Source of the DNA: Ruegeria sediminis
GTDB lineage: Bacteria; Pseudomonadota; Alphaproteobacteria; Rhodobacterales; Rhodobacteraceae
Reading direction: 5' to 3'
NCBI RefSeq assembly: GCF_005938215.1
Contig: NZ_VCPD01000006.1
Span: 124,001-188,000 of the forward strand
Length of the DNA: 64,000 nucleotides
Shown here: positions 43,425-51,440 of the stretch, piece after piece
Layout: each line of letters opens with the position of its first letter
How positions within the stretch are numbered: position 1 is the first letter of the stretch
Made by a program: the position numbers and the translations under genes
Notes under the pieces: model-generated
Told to the model about the DNA's origin: nothing
What the model saw: the letters and a program-made list of their open reading frames with translations, nothing else
Database searches by the model: none

Positions 43425-44564
43425 ATGAGCGTGGAAAAGGTGATCTGGAGTGTGTCGGGTGCGATCTCGCTGGTTCTGATGTTCATACTCTACATGCTTT
43501 GGGTCAAGATGAACCACTTCGAGGGCGATCCGACGCAACTGCCGGACGAGGCGGCCGTAGAAAACTACCTGCAATCCAATGGGCTCGATCCGGAATACCG
43601 GGTCCGGACGGGCATCTTCATCCAGTCGCTGAACTTCCTGGGCGCCAGCGATGTTCAGATCAGCGGGTATATCTGGCAGCACTACGAACACGGCAAGCAC
43701 GACGCGATCAAGCCCGCGCCGGGCGAGATCGGTTTCCTGCTGCCCGAAGCCGTGGACGTGGCGGACGCGATACTGGAAGAAGCTTACCGGATCCAACAGT
43801 CCAGCGGTGAATTGATCGGGTGGTATTTCGAGCAGAGGCTGCGCCAGTCGTTCGACTACACCAACTACCCTTTCGACCACAAAACCGTTTGGGTCCGGTT
43901 CTGGCCCAAGGAATTCGACGCGGAAATCGTTCTGGTGCCCGATTTTTCGGCCTATCCCCATACCGGTCTCGGAGACATATTCGGCATCGACGAGCGTATC
44001 GTCATGGGAACCTGGGAGCGCGAGAACACCTTTTTCGACTACAAGCTGTCGGATCTCGACACGAACCTTGGGATCGAAAAGAACCGGGTTCGCGAGGAAC
44101 TGCCGGAACTGCACTACAATTTCGTCATCAAGCGGAAGTTCGAGAACGCCTTCATCGTTCACATGGTGCCGCTATTCGTGGTCACGACACTGTTGTTCGG
44201 CGCGGTCATGACCGTGACGCGCAGGCAGACGCTGGTCGACCGGCACGATTTCAGCACGTCCACGGTCATCGGAACCTGCTCGGTCCTGTTCTTCGTCGTC
44301 CTGCTTGCGCATGTCCAGTTGCGCGAAGGTTTCGCGGGATCGCCGGTGATCTACATGGAGTATTTCTATTTCCTGATGTACATGCTCCTGCTCGGGGTCT
44401 CGGTGAACACCTATCTGTTCGTGGCCGAGGCCATGCCGTCGCTCTGGATCATCCACTACAAGGACAACCTGATCCCGAAGGCGGCATTCTGGCCAGTGGT
44501 GCTGGCCTGCATGGTGGCAATCACGGCCTACTGCCTGAGTTTGCAGCCGACGCAGCCGGCATGA
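43425..44564 (+). CDS. Pentameric ligand-gated ion channel-like membrane protein
   Basis: A 379-residue membrane protein. An N-terminal anchor (9-28) precedes a roughly 210-residue extracytoplasmic beta-rich domain with RTGIFIQSLNFLGASDVQIS, GYIWQHY and YTNYPFDHKTVWVRF (148-151 is YPFD). These resemble the strand order and the YPFD turn of the Cys-loop receptor/GLIC ligand-binding domain, without the loop cysteines, as in bacterial members. Four helices follow (about 243-263, 279-297, 308-333, 352-371), the pore-domain count of that superfamily. The extra N-terminal anchor is atypical. The assignment is from pattern only; an unrelated sensor with the same topology is possible. Confidence 0.6.
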   Translation: MSVEKVIWSVSGAISLVLMFILYMLWVKMNHFEGDPTQLPDEAAVENYLQSNGLDPEYRVRTGIFIQSLNFLGASDVQISGYIWQHYEHGKHDAIKPAPGEIGFLLPEAVDVADAILEEAYRIQQSSGELIGWYFEQRLRQSFDYTNYPFDHKTVWVRFWPKEFDAEIVLVPDFSAYPHTGLGDIFGIDERIVMGTWERENTFFDYKLSDLDTNLGIEKNRVREELPELHYNFVIKRKFENAFIVHMVPLFVVTTLLFGAVMTVTRRQTLVDRHDFSTSTVIGTCSVLFFVVLLAHVQLREGFAGSPVIYMEYFYFLMYMLLLGVSVNTYLFVAEAMPSLWIIHYKDNLIPKAAFWPVVLACMVAITAYCLSLQPTQPA

Positions 44565-44566
44565 CA

Positions 44567-44591
44567 TCCGGCGCGCGGCAGCGCCGCCGGA
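44567..44591. terminator. GC-rich hairpin between convergent genes
   Basis: TCCGGCG at 44567-44573 pairs with CGCCGGA at 44585-44591 directly after the channel-like gene. A perfect 14-bp palindrome TGACCGGCCGGTCA at 44602-44615 follows, closer to the multidomain gene ending at 44624. Together they could terminate both converging transcripts. Confidence 0.45.
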
Positions 44592-44623
44592 CCTGATTCC
44601 GTGACCGGCCGGTCAATTGCCGG

Positions 44624-47600
44624 TCAATGCGTCGCCTCGTAACCGGGTTTCAGTTCCCCCTGCGCCATGTCCAGCGTGTATTCGGACACGATATCCGAGG
44701 TGCCGTCTTCCAGCTTGCGCAGGTGTTGCGCCGGATCTGCAATCACGTAGACGAAGGCTGGTTCGGTCGCGCCGTTGACCACGATGTTGATCTTCTTGCG
44801 CAAATACACGTTCTCGTCCGAGCCGGCGCCGTGATAGCCTTCGAGCTTGTCGAGCTCTTTCAGGCCAGAAGCCGTGACCCGATACGCCTCGCCCTTGACC
44901 GACCGCCCGCGGCCCTTGACATCGACCAGCACCGCCATCCGGTGAAGGTAGGCGCAGTTCGGGTTGTCGCAGAACGGTTCCTTCGGAACGATCAGCGGCA
45001 TCGGTTGCCGCGTCACGGCGGTTCCGACGAAGTCGTCCAGCACCTTCTTGTGATCGTCGTGGTTGGGAAAGCCCTGCTTCAATGACCCGTAGGTGAAGTA
45101 GAGGTAGGTGGGCTCGACCTCGTCGATCAGTTCCCGCGCCTCGCCTTCACGCGGTTCCGGCGGGGCGACGTCGTGCGTCGCGCCCCATTCGGTCAGCATC
45201 GCCCGGATGTCGTCCGACACATCGACGGTTTCCATGAAATGGATGCAGGAGGTCGCGTCGATTCCATCCGCGTCGAGCAGCATTCTGACCATTTCGGCCG
45301 AGTTGTTCATCACCGCGACATGCAGGCTGGTGAAGCCGTGGTCGTTCACGGCGTTCACGTTGATGCCACGGTCGATCAGGTCCCTAGCGGCTTCCAGATC
45401 CGGCAGTCCGAGGTCGAGACCATTCTCGTTCATCTCGCCTTCGCCCCCCGCCGCGTAATGCAGCAAGGTGTCGCCGGTGTGGTCGTCAATGATGTTGATG
45501 CCGACGACCTCTTCGTCGATCGCCCGGAAAACCCGTTTCCACTGGCTGTATTCGTCCGAGGCCGCCGCCTCCTTTGCCCATTTGATGATGCGATGTTCCT
45601 GGTCGTCGAGTTCGTCGAAGGCTTCTTCCAGGGCCACCATGATCTGATCCGGCGTCGCCATCATGCCGACGCCCATCATGCCGTTGGACAACCTGCCCTC
45701 GCGCGGGCCGGCAAAGTCCACGCCCAGGGTCTTCAGCCTTTCCACGTTGTTCTGTGTTGTGATGTTGTTCCACATGTTGGTGTTGCAGGCGGGGCAGAGG
45801 ATCACCGGCTTTTTCTGATACTGCCAGGCGACGAAGACCGAGGTCAGCAGGTTGTCCGCGATGCCGTTGGCGATCTTGCCCATGGTGTTGCAGGTCACCG
45901 GCGCCACGATCACGCAATCGGCCCAGTCGCACAGCGCCAGGTGCGAGGCGCGCAGGGGCATGCCGAACTCGATGTAGCGAAAGTTCCACTCGTCATCGTC
46001 GCGGTAATAGTCGCTGTGCTTGATCTTCTTGGCGATCCTTTCGGCGCCGAAATCCCTGAAGAATTTCTCGGCCGCGACCGACGGGATCAGTTTGACGTTG
46101 TGGCCCGCATCGGTGAGCCGTTCCACGAGTTCCGGTATCTTGTCGGCGGCGGAAGAGCCGCAGGCGCAAAGCAGGACGTTTCTTTTTCCGTTGCGCGGAT
46201 CGGTCAATCCGCCTTTCGGATAGCCGAAGATGTTCTTGTCGAGACTGGGCGATTGATGCCGCAGCAGGACGGGCAACCCGGCCTCGTGGATCCTTTCCTG
46301 CAAGGTTCCGGACAGGATCATGTCGACGATGTCGGACCGCTTTCCCATGCACTCGCCCTGGAAGTAGAAATACGGGACCGTGTCCTTGCCGCTCAGGGCC
46401 ATCAGCTGCTTGCGCATTTTCATCGCGGTGGCGCCGTGCCCGGCGACATCGACCAGACGCACGTCCGTCACGCCGATGTTCGACAGAATGCTCTTGAGCA
46501 TGTAGGACCACGGGTCGTCATCCGAATAGAACAGAACGATCGGGTTTTCGGCGATCATCCGGGCGACGTTGCTGGGGTCTTCGGCAGGTTCGCGTTCCTC
46601 GAGCACCAGCATGGCCGGGTCTTCCAGATCGCGCAGGCCGTTGAATATGTTCTCGCGCGGCGCCTGCCAAACCTGGGAGGTGGCGGGGCTCATGTCCACC
46701 ACGGTGACAAGGTCGGTGTCCTCGTCATAGGCGATGCAAAGGCACCAGAACTCTTCCAGAAGCGCGGTTTCGCGATATACGTTCGCCGGAGGGCGGATGA
46801 CTTCGAAGCCGAGCACGCGGTTGAAGTCGATGTTGATCATCAGGTGACGGCCTTCGTGCACGTTCAGGCTCAGCAGTTGCGCCTTGAACCACTCTTCCGG
46901 CGTCATCGCGTCGTCGCCGGGACGGTCGGAATAGCCCCGATACTCGGCCTCAAGGTGCAGTTCGGTCGTTTGCGCCAGGTATTGCCGGGCAATCGTGTGC
47001 ATTTCCCTGGCGGTGGACACTCGGCTCAGCGTTTCCGTGTAGGACGCCGTGGTGGCCAGCAAGAGCTTGTCTTCGTTGACCTGTGGATCGCCCAGGATGG
47101 CAAGGCTTTCCGCAAGCACGCCGAGGCTGTTCAGGTTGGGGGCAGCGCGCCTGAACAGATTGCGGCTCTTGTTGCGGCCGCTGGTCAGGTAGCGGGTGCT
47201 GTCGACATAGTTGCAGTCCTGTTTCAGGCTGTCCAACCGGGTGGTCACGGCCTGACGCGCCGAGAAGCGCAATATTCCGCGCGACCGCATCGACGTTCCG
47301 TCGCGGTCGGACATCGCGTCGTACAGCCGGTCGACCGTCGTCACCCACAGCTTGCCGTATTTCTCGGGATGCACGTCCATCATGTGAACCAGACCGGTGC
47401 TGGGATTGCACTTGGCGATGATCGCGAAATGCCCGCCCGGCATCGTCGGTTTCCCGTGCGCCATGCCGACCTGGAAATTCGCCACCAGAATATCGTTGTC
47501 GCCGCCCAGCCGGTTCGACTCGTCGATCGCGTTCAACAGATGTTCGACCGACGTGGTGGCTTCGTCCATGAAATAGGCCTGGACCTGCACCAGTTCGCGC

Positions 47601-48217
47601 AGGCCCTGCGAATGAATGTAAGTGCAGGCGACGTCGAACAGCTCGCCCAGCGATATCCCGTCATTCACGATATAGGCGGTCGGCAACTGGCATTCGCGGA
47701 AGATGTCGTTGACCTCGCAGGTGAAGCCAAGCGCCGACATGCTGAGCGCGGCCGCGGTCACGCTGCAGCAATTGATCGGTTGCTGGAAGTTCTGCATGTG
47801 TACGGCCACTAGGTCGCCGAACAGGGTCGCGAAACACTCCTGGCGCATTTCCATCGGCAGTTCGAACCATTGCTCGCTCGACAGGTAGGCAAGCTTGGTC
47901 CCGGGTTGCGCTACTGCGTCCAGGCTGACCGGGATGTCGAAGATTTCCAGATGCTCTTCGTAGAAATAGTCGCCTTCATCCGCTGTCGCGAGTTCGGTGT
48001 CGTTCTGCCGGAGGCGGACCTCGCCCTTCAGGACGACATACATCCCCTTCGCCGGCAGAACGGTTTCCTCGGCGATCTCCAGTACGGTGAAATGCGGCTT
48101 TATGTGCGAGGGGTCGCCCGTGGCCCGGTCGCTGTGAAAGGCCGACAGGACCATCGACCATTCGACTTCGGTGAGCGCAGGCGCGCTTTTCGTTGAGATC
48201 GGCTCCTTGGAAACCAT
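44624..48217 (-). CDS. Multidomain thiol-processing protein: cNMP-like, phytochelatin synthase, glutaredoxin-like, HFCD flavoprotein, ankyrin, gamma-glutamylcyclotransferase
   Basis: A 1197-residue protein. Residues 40-125 are a cyclic-nucleotide-binding-like barrel lacking the usual phosphate cassette. 140-325 are a phytochelatin-synthase domain with candidate triad Cys151, His263 and Asp281; the His-Asp spacing of 18 equals the Nostoc enzyme. 385-545 look like a degenerate second copy (Asp508 kept, His replaced by Phe490). 555-650 are a glutaredoxin fold with DPWS where CPYC should be. 675-865 are a CoaC/EpiD/Hal3-type flavoprotein (APVTCNTMGKIANGIADNLL, PACNTNMW, His759). 910-990 are ankyrin repeats. 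1035-1165 are a gamma-glutamylcyclotransferase (YGSLKQG, Glu1126 in LDKLEGY). No signal peptide is present. The ATG at 48217 follows GGGGGAAAG. I infer serial processing of glutathione or gamma-glutamyl-Cys peptides. Confidence 0.82.
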   Translation of the reverse strand: MVSKEPISTKSAPALTEVEWSMVLSAFHSDRATGDPSHIKPHFTVLEIAEETVLPAKGMYVVLKGEVRLRQNDTELATADEGDYFYEEHLEIFDIPVSLDAVAQPGTKLAYLSSEQWFELPMEMRQECFATLFGDLVAVHMQNFQQPINCCSVTAAALSMSALGFTCEVNDIFRECQLPTAYIVNDGISLGELFDVACTYIHSQGLRELVQVQAYFMDEATTSVEHLLNAIDESNRLGGDNDILVANFQVGMAHGKPTMPGGHFAIIAKCNPSTGLVHMMDVHPEKYGKLWVTTVDRLYDAMSDRDGTSMRSRGILRFSARQAVTTRLDSLKQDCNYVDSTRYLTSGRNKSRNLFRRAAPNLNSLGVLAESLAILGDPQVNEDKLLLATTASYTETLSRVSTAREMHTIARQYLAQTTELHLEAEYRGYSDRPGDDAMTPEEWFKAQLLSLNVHEGRHLMINIDFNRVLGFEVIRPPANVYRETALLEEFWCLCIAYDEDTDLVTVVDMSPATSQVWQAPRENIFNGLRDLEDPAMLVLEEREPAEDPSNVARMIAENPIVLFYSDDDPWSYMLKSILSNIGVTDVRLVDVAGHGATAMKMRKQLMALSGKDTVPYFYFQGECMGKRSDIVDMILSGTLQERIHEAGLPVLLRHQSPSLDKNIFGYPKGGLTDPRNGKRNVLLCACGSSAADKIPELVERLTDAGHNVKLIPSVAAEKFFRDFGAERIAKKIKHSDYYRDDDEWNFRYIEFGMPLRASHLALCDWADCVIVAPVTCNTMGKIANGIADNLLTSVFVAWQYQKKPVILCPACNTNMWNNITTQNNVERLKTLGVDFAGPREGRLSNGMMGVGMMATPDQIMVALEEAFDELDDQEHRIIKWAKEAAASDEYSQWKRVFRAIDEEVVGINIIDDHTGDTLLHYAAGGEGEMNENGLDLGLPDLEAARDLIDRGINVNAVNDHGFTSLHVAVMNNSAEMVRMLLDADGIDATSCIHFMETVDVSDDIRAMLTEWGATHDVAPPEPREGEARELIDEVEPTYLYFTYGSLKQGFPNHDDHKKVLDDFVGTAVTRQPMPLIVPKEPFCDNPNCAYLHRMAVLVDVKGRGRSVKGEAYRVTASGLKELDKLEGYHGAGSDENVYLRKKINIVVNGATEPAFVYVIADPAQHLRKLEDGTSDIVSEYTLDMAQGELKPGYEATH

Positions 48218-48560
48218 GCTTTCCCCCCACTGGTTTTGCAGTTGTGCCTCTTGGACAGATGAGACTTTTGGAATCTGGAACTTGGCAGTCGGTCTTTGTC
48301 GGCTGACGACTGGGCCGGTCGGGACAAGCTTGCGCAACCGGGATCGGCGTCAAAACGGGCGCGCCAATCCGCGGTGCCGGAACGCGCATTGGCCAATACA
48401 CTAGACGAAATGGTCGAAAAATTCACTTTTAATCTGAGCGTAGCGGCCTTTGGCTATCCGGCGCGGCCCGTGTTTCGCATGGGGCCACTGGATTTGTGGA
48501 TGCTCTGCTTGGTATTTCTGAAACCGGGAAAGCCCGGCCTTCGGAAAATGGGGAGAAGCG
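48218..48560. other. Divergent intergenic region, multidomain protein / monooxygenase
   Basis: These 343 bases separate two divergent starts. I see no gene. The only AT-rich part is around 48395-48435 (AAATTCACTTTTAATC), the likely promoter area for the monooxygenase. No clear operator is visible. Confidence 0.5.
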
Positions 48561-50483
48561 ATGCAATACCATCTGAACGGGTTCCGGCCCGGCGATCCGG
48601 ACGTTTTCGAGGCTGCGCGGGATCGCAACCGCGCCGATGCCGCGAAGGGCCTGCCGGACAAGGTCGATGTGCTGATCGTCGGTTGCGGCCCCGCAGGGCT
48701 GTGCCTGGCGGCGCAACTTGCCAGGTTCCCGGAAATCGACACCCGGATCGTCGAACAGAAGCCGGGGCCGATGGAGAAGGGGCAGGCCGACGGCATCAAC
48801 CTCCGTTCGATGGAGATGTTCCAGGCCTTCGGCTTTGCCGACAAGGTCAAACGCGAGGCCTATTGGGTCAACGAGACCACGTTCTGGAAACCCGATCCCG
48901 GAAACCCCAGGCACATCTTTCGGTGCGGGCGGGTGCAGGATGTCGAGGACGGCCTGTCCGAGATGCCGCATACGCTCATGAACCAGGCGCGGGTGCATGA
49001 CATGTTTCTCGACATCATGCGGAACTCGCCGTCGCGGCTTGAACCGGACTATTCGCTGCAGGTGCAGGATCTGGTGGTGGACCCGGACGCCGGGGACTAC
49101 CCGGTTACGGTGCGTCTGGTGCGAACCGATCCCGACCGGGACGGGCAAACCGGAACCATCCGCGCCAGATATGTCGTGGGCTGCGACGGCGCCCGCAGCA
49201 GCGTGCGCGAGGCGATCGGCGGTCGGCTGCACGGGGATTCGGCCCACCAGGCCTGGGGAGTGATGGACGTGCTGGCGGTTTCGGATTTCCCCGACATCCG
49301 CATGAAATCGATCATCCAGTCCAATCGCGAGGGCAATATCCTCGTTCTGCCGCGCGAGGGCGGCCACATGGTCCGGCTTTATGTCGAACTGGACAAGCTC
49401 AGCGAAGGCGAGCGTGTCGGCAGTCGCGACCTGACCGTCGATCACATGATCGCCGCGGCAAACCGGATTCTGGTGCCCTATTCGATCGACGTCAAAGAAG
49501 TTGTCTGGTGGTCGGTCTACGAGATCGGCCACAGGCTGACCGACAAGTTCGACGACGTGCCCGCCGAAGAGGTCGCAACCAGAACGCCCCGGGTCTTCAC
49601 CGCCGGCGACGCCTGCCACACGCACAGCCCCAAGGCGGGGCAGGGCATGAACGTCTCGATGGGCGACACTTTCAATCTGGGCTGGAAGCTGATCTCGGTT
49701 CTGACCGGCCGATCCGCGCCCGACCTTCTGCATTCCTATTCTCGGGAACGCCGCGCCGCCGCGCAGGGGTTGATCGACTATGACCACAAATGGGCCCGGA
49801 TCGTCAGCGCGCCGCCGGGCGAGACCGATCCGGAAGACGCGGACATGCCGCGGTTCCAGAGACAGTTCATCGAAGGCGGCCGTTTCACCGCGGGCCTCAC
49901 GATCCGGTACGAACCTTCGGCACTGATCGGCGATGGCGCCTGGCAGGGTCTGGCGACGGGGTTTGAAATCGGCACCCGGTTCCACTCGGCCCCTGTGATC
50001 CGTCTTGCCGATGCAAAGCCGATGCATCTTGGCCATACGGTCGAGGCCGACGCCCGCTGGCGGCTTTACGCTTTCAATGGGGCTGGCGATCCCCACGCAA
50101 GGGATTCGGCGATGCACAGGCTATGCGACTTTCTTGAAAACGATCCGACTTCGCCCATCCTGACGCATACACCCCATGGCGGGGACGTGGACGCGGTCAT
50201 CAGCCTTTTTGCCGTGTTTCAGCAGGGCTTCCGGGATCTGGCCTTCGAAAAGATGCCTGCGCTGCTGCGCCCGAACGTGGGCCGCTACGGTCTTGTCGAA
50301 TACGAAAAGGTGTTCTGTGCGGATCTGAAAAGCGGCGACGACATTTTCGACATGCGCGGCATCGACCGTGACAAGGGTTGCCTGGTGATCGTCCGCCCGG
50401 ATCAGCATGTCGCGAACGTCCTGCCGCTTGAGGCCCGCAAGGACCTTTCCAAGTTCTTCAGCGGGTTCCTGCTGCCCGCCTGA
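48561..50483 (+). CDS. FAD-dependent aromatic monooxygenase (phenol/3-hydroxybenzoate hydroxylase type)
   Basis: A 640-residue flavoprotein. The FAD-binding motif VLIVGCGPAGLCLAAQLA (about 37-54) is followed by the DG motif VVGCDGARSSVREAI and the GD motif VFTAGDACHTHSPKAGQGMN. The C-terminal third is a thioredoxin-like domain (RPDQHVANVLPLEARKDLSK) as in phenol hydroxylases. Length and motif spacing resemble 3-hydroxybenzoate 4-monooxygenases, so hydroxylation of a phenolic acid with NAD(P)H is likely. No ring-cleavage gene lies nearby. GGGGAGAAG precedes the ATG. The neighbouring convergent LysR may regulate other genes. Confidence 0.88.
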   Translation: MQYHLNGFRPGDPDVFEAARDRNRADAAKGLPDKVDVLIVGCGPAGLCLAAQLARFPEIDTRIVEQKPGPMEKGQADGINLRSMEMFQAFGFADKVKREAYWVNETTFWKPDPGNPRHIFRCGRVQDVEDGLSEMPHTLMNQARVHDMFLDIMRNSPSRLEPDYSLQVQDLVVDPDAGDYPVTVRLVRTDPDRDGQTGTIRARYVVGCDGARSSVREAIGGRLHGDSAHQAWGVMDVLAVSDFPDIRMKSIIQSNREGNILVLPREGGHMVRLYVELDKLSEGERVGSRDLTVDHMIAAANRILVPYSIDVKEVVWWSVYEIGHRLTDKFDDVPAEEVATRTPRVFTAGDACHTHSPKAGQGMNVSMGDTFNLGWKLISVLTGRSAPDLLHSYSRERRAAAQGLIDYDHKWARIVSAPPGETDPEDADMPRFQRQFIEGGRFTAGLTIRYEPSALIGDGAWQGLATGFEIGTRFHSAPVIRLADAKPMHLGHTVEADARWRLYAFNGAGDPHARDSAMHRLCDFLENDPTSPILTHTPHGGDVDAVISLFAVFQQGFRDLAFEKMPALLRPNVGRYGLVEYEKVFCADLKSGDDIFDMRGIDRDKGCLVIVRPDQHVANVLPLEARKDLSKFFSGFLLPA

Positions 50484-50488
50484 CCGCC

Positions 50489-51349
50489 CTACAAGGCGGC
50501 CCAGAACGCGCCCACGGCCGGGCTGAACCTGCGCTCGGGGTTCGAGATTTTGCGCAGCGCCCGACGCGTTTGCGGGTCGTTCGGGGCCACGAAACTCAGT
50601 TCACCCGTCTCGGTGGCGACGGCGCTGCGCGGCAGCACCGAGGCGCCTAGACCCGCACGGATGAAGGACAGCAACGCGCTGGTGTTCCGGGCTTCGAGGT
50701 TGCAACTGGCCAGCGCCTCGGCCACGCCCGGATGCCTGACGAGTTGGCAGAGGGGGTTGGCGACCATCGGCTCGAGCCGCAGCAGATCCCATGACGCGGC
50801 GTCCCCCGACCGGACATGATGCGCGATCGGTCCGTCGGATCGGCAGGCGATGCCCAGATCGTCTTCGAGGATCGGAAGGCCATCCGCGTCATCGTCAATC
50901 GGCGACGATATGATGCCGATGTCGGCCTCGTCGAGCATGACCCGACGCCGCACCGCTTCGCTGTCGACATCGCTGATTTCCAGGCGCACGTCCGGGCGCT
51001 CGGCGCGAAACGCCGCGATGACGCCCGGCAGGACGGTCACAGTCGCCGAAGGGACCGCCGCGACCCTGACGGTTCCGGCGACCGAGGCGGCGTGGCGGCG
51101 GATCGCCCCGAGGCTGCGGGCGAAGGCGTCGGTGGCGCGGGCGCTTTCGTCAAGGACGAACTGTCCGAGAGGCGACAGGCGGTTCTTGCGGTCGGCTTCG
51201 AACAGCGGGGCGCCGATTTCGTCTTCCAGCTGCGCCAGCGTCATCGAAACCGCCGACGGCGTGCGCCCCAATGCATCCGCGGCGCCGGCCAGGTTTCCCT
51301 TTTCGGCCACGACGCGAAAGACCCGCAGCATCTCCAGTTTGATATTCAT
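50489..51349 (-). CDS. LysR-family transcriptional regulator
   Basis: A 286-residue LysR protein: MNIKLEMLRVFRVVAEKGNL and ALGRTPSAVSMTLAQLEDEI form the DNA-binding domain, and VAAVPSATVTVLPGVIAAFR starts the effector domain. It diverges from the aldehyde dehydrogenase operon, with TTTCAG inverted repeats between them. It most likely controls that operon in response to its substrate. Confidence 0.92.
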   Translation of the reverse strand: MNIKLEMLRVFRVVAEKGNLAGAADALGRTPSAVSMTLAQLEDEIGAPLFEADRKNRLSPLGQFVLDESARATDAFARSLGAIRRHAASVAGTVRVAAVPSATVTVLPGVIAAFRAERPDVRLEISDVDSEAVRRRVMLDEADIGIISSPIDDDADGLPILEDDLGIACRSDGPIAHHVRSGDAASWDLLRLEPMVANPLCQLVRHPGVAEALASCNLEARNTSALLSFIRAGLGASVLPRSAVATETGELSFVAPNDPQTRRALRKISNPERRFSPAVGAFWAAL

Positions 51350-51384
51350 TTCAGATTTCCTGAAAGTTTATTCAATTCTTTCAG
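51349..51384. promoter_or_regulatory. Inverted repeats, likely LysR operator
   Basis: Three TTTCAG half-sites alternate in orientation: TTTCAG-N5-CTGAAA (51349-51365) and CTGAAAG-N11-CTTTCAG (51360-51384). The second has the N11 spacing usual for LysR boxes. They begin at the LysR start codon and lie 56 bases before the aldehyde dehydrogenase ATG. Confidence 0.6.
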
Positions 51385-51440
51385 ATTGCCTTAAGTTCGT
51401 CTTCGGGTCTAGCTATACCGCCATGAAAGACGAGACACCC

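Noticed and set aside
45173..47812. An 879-codon plus-strand frame opposite the multidomain thiol protein
   Set aside because: The composition is shadow-like (many His, Arg, Val) with no domain pattern, while the minus strand carries several recognisable domains.
48218..48337. Upstream TTG start for the multidomain thiol protein
   Set aside because: It adds 40 residues of low complexity; the ATG at 48217 has a purine-rich ribosome site and the conserved part starts after it.
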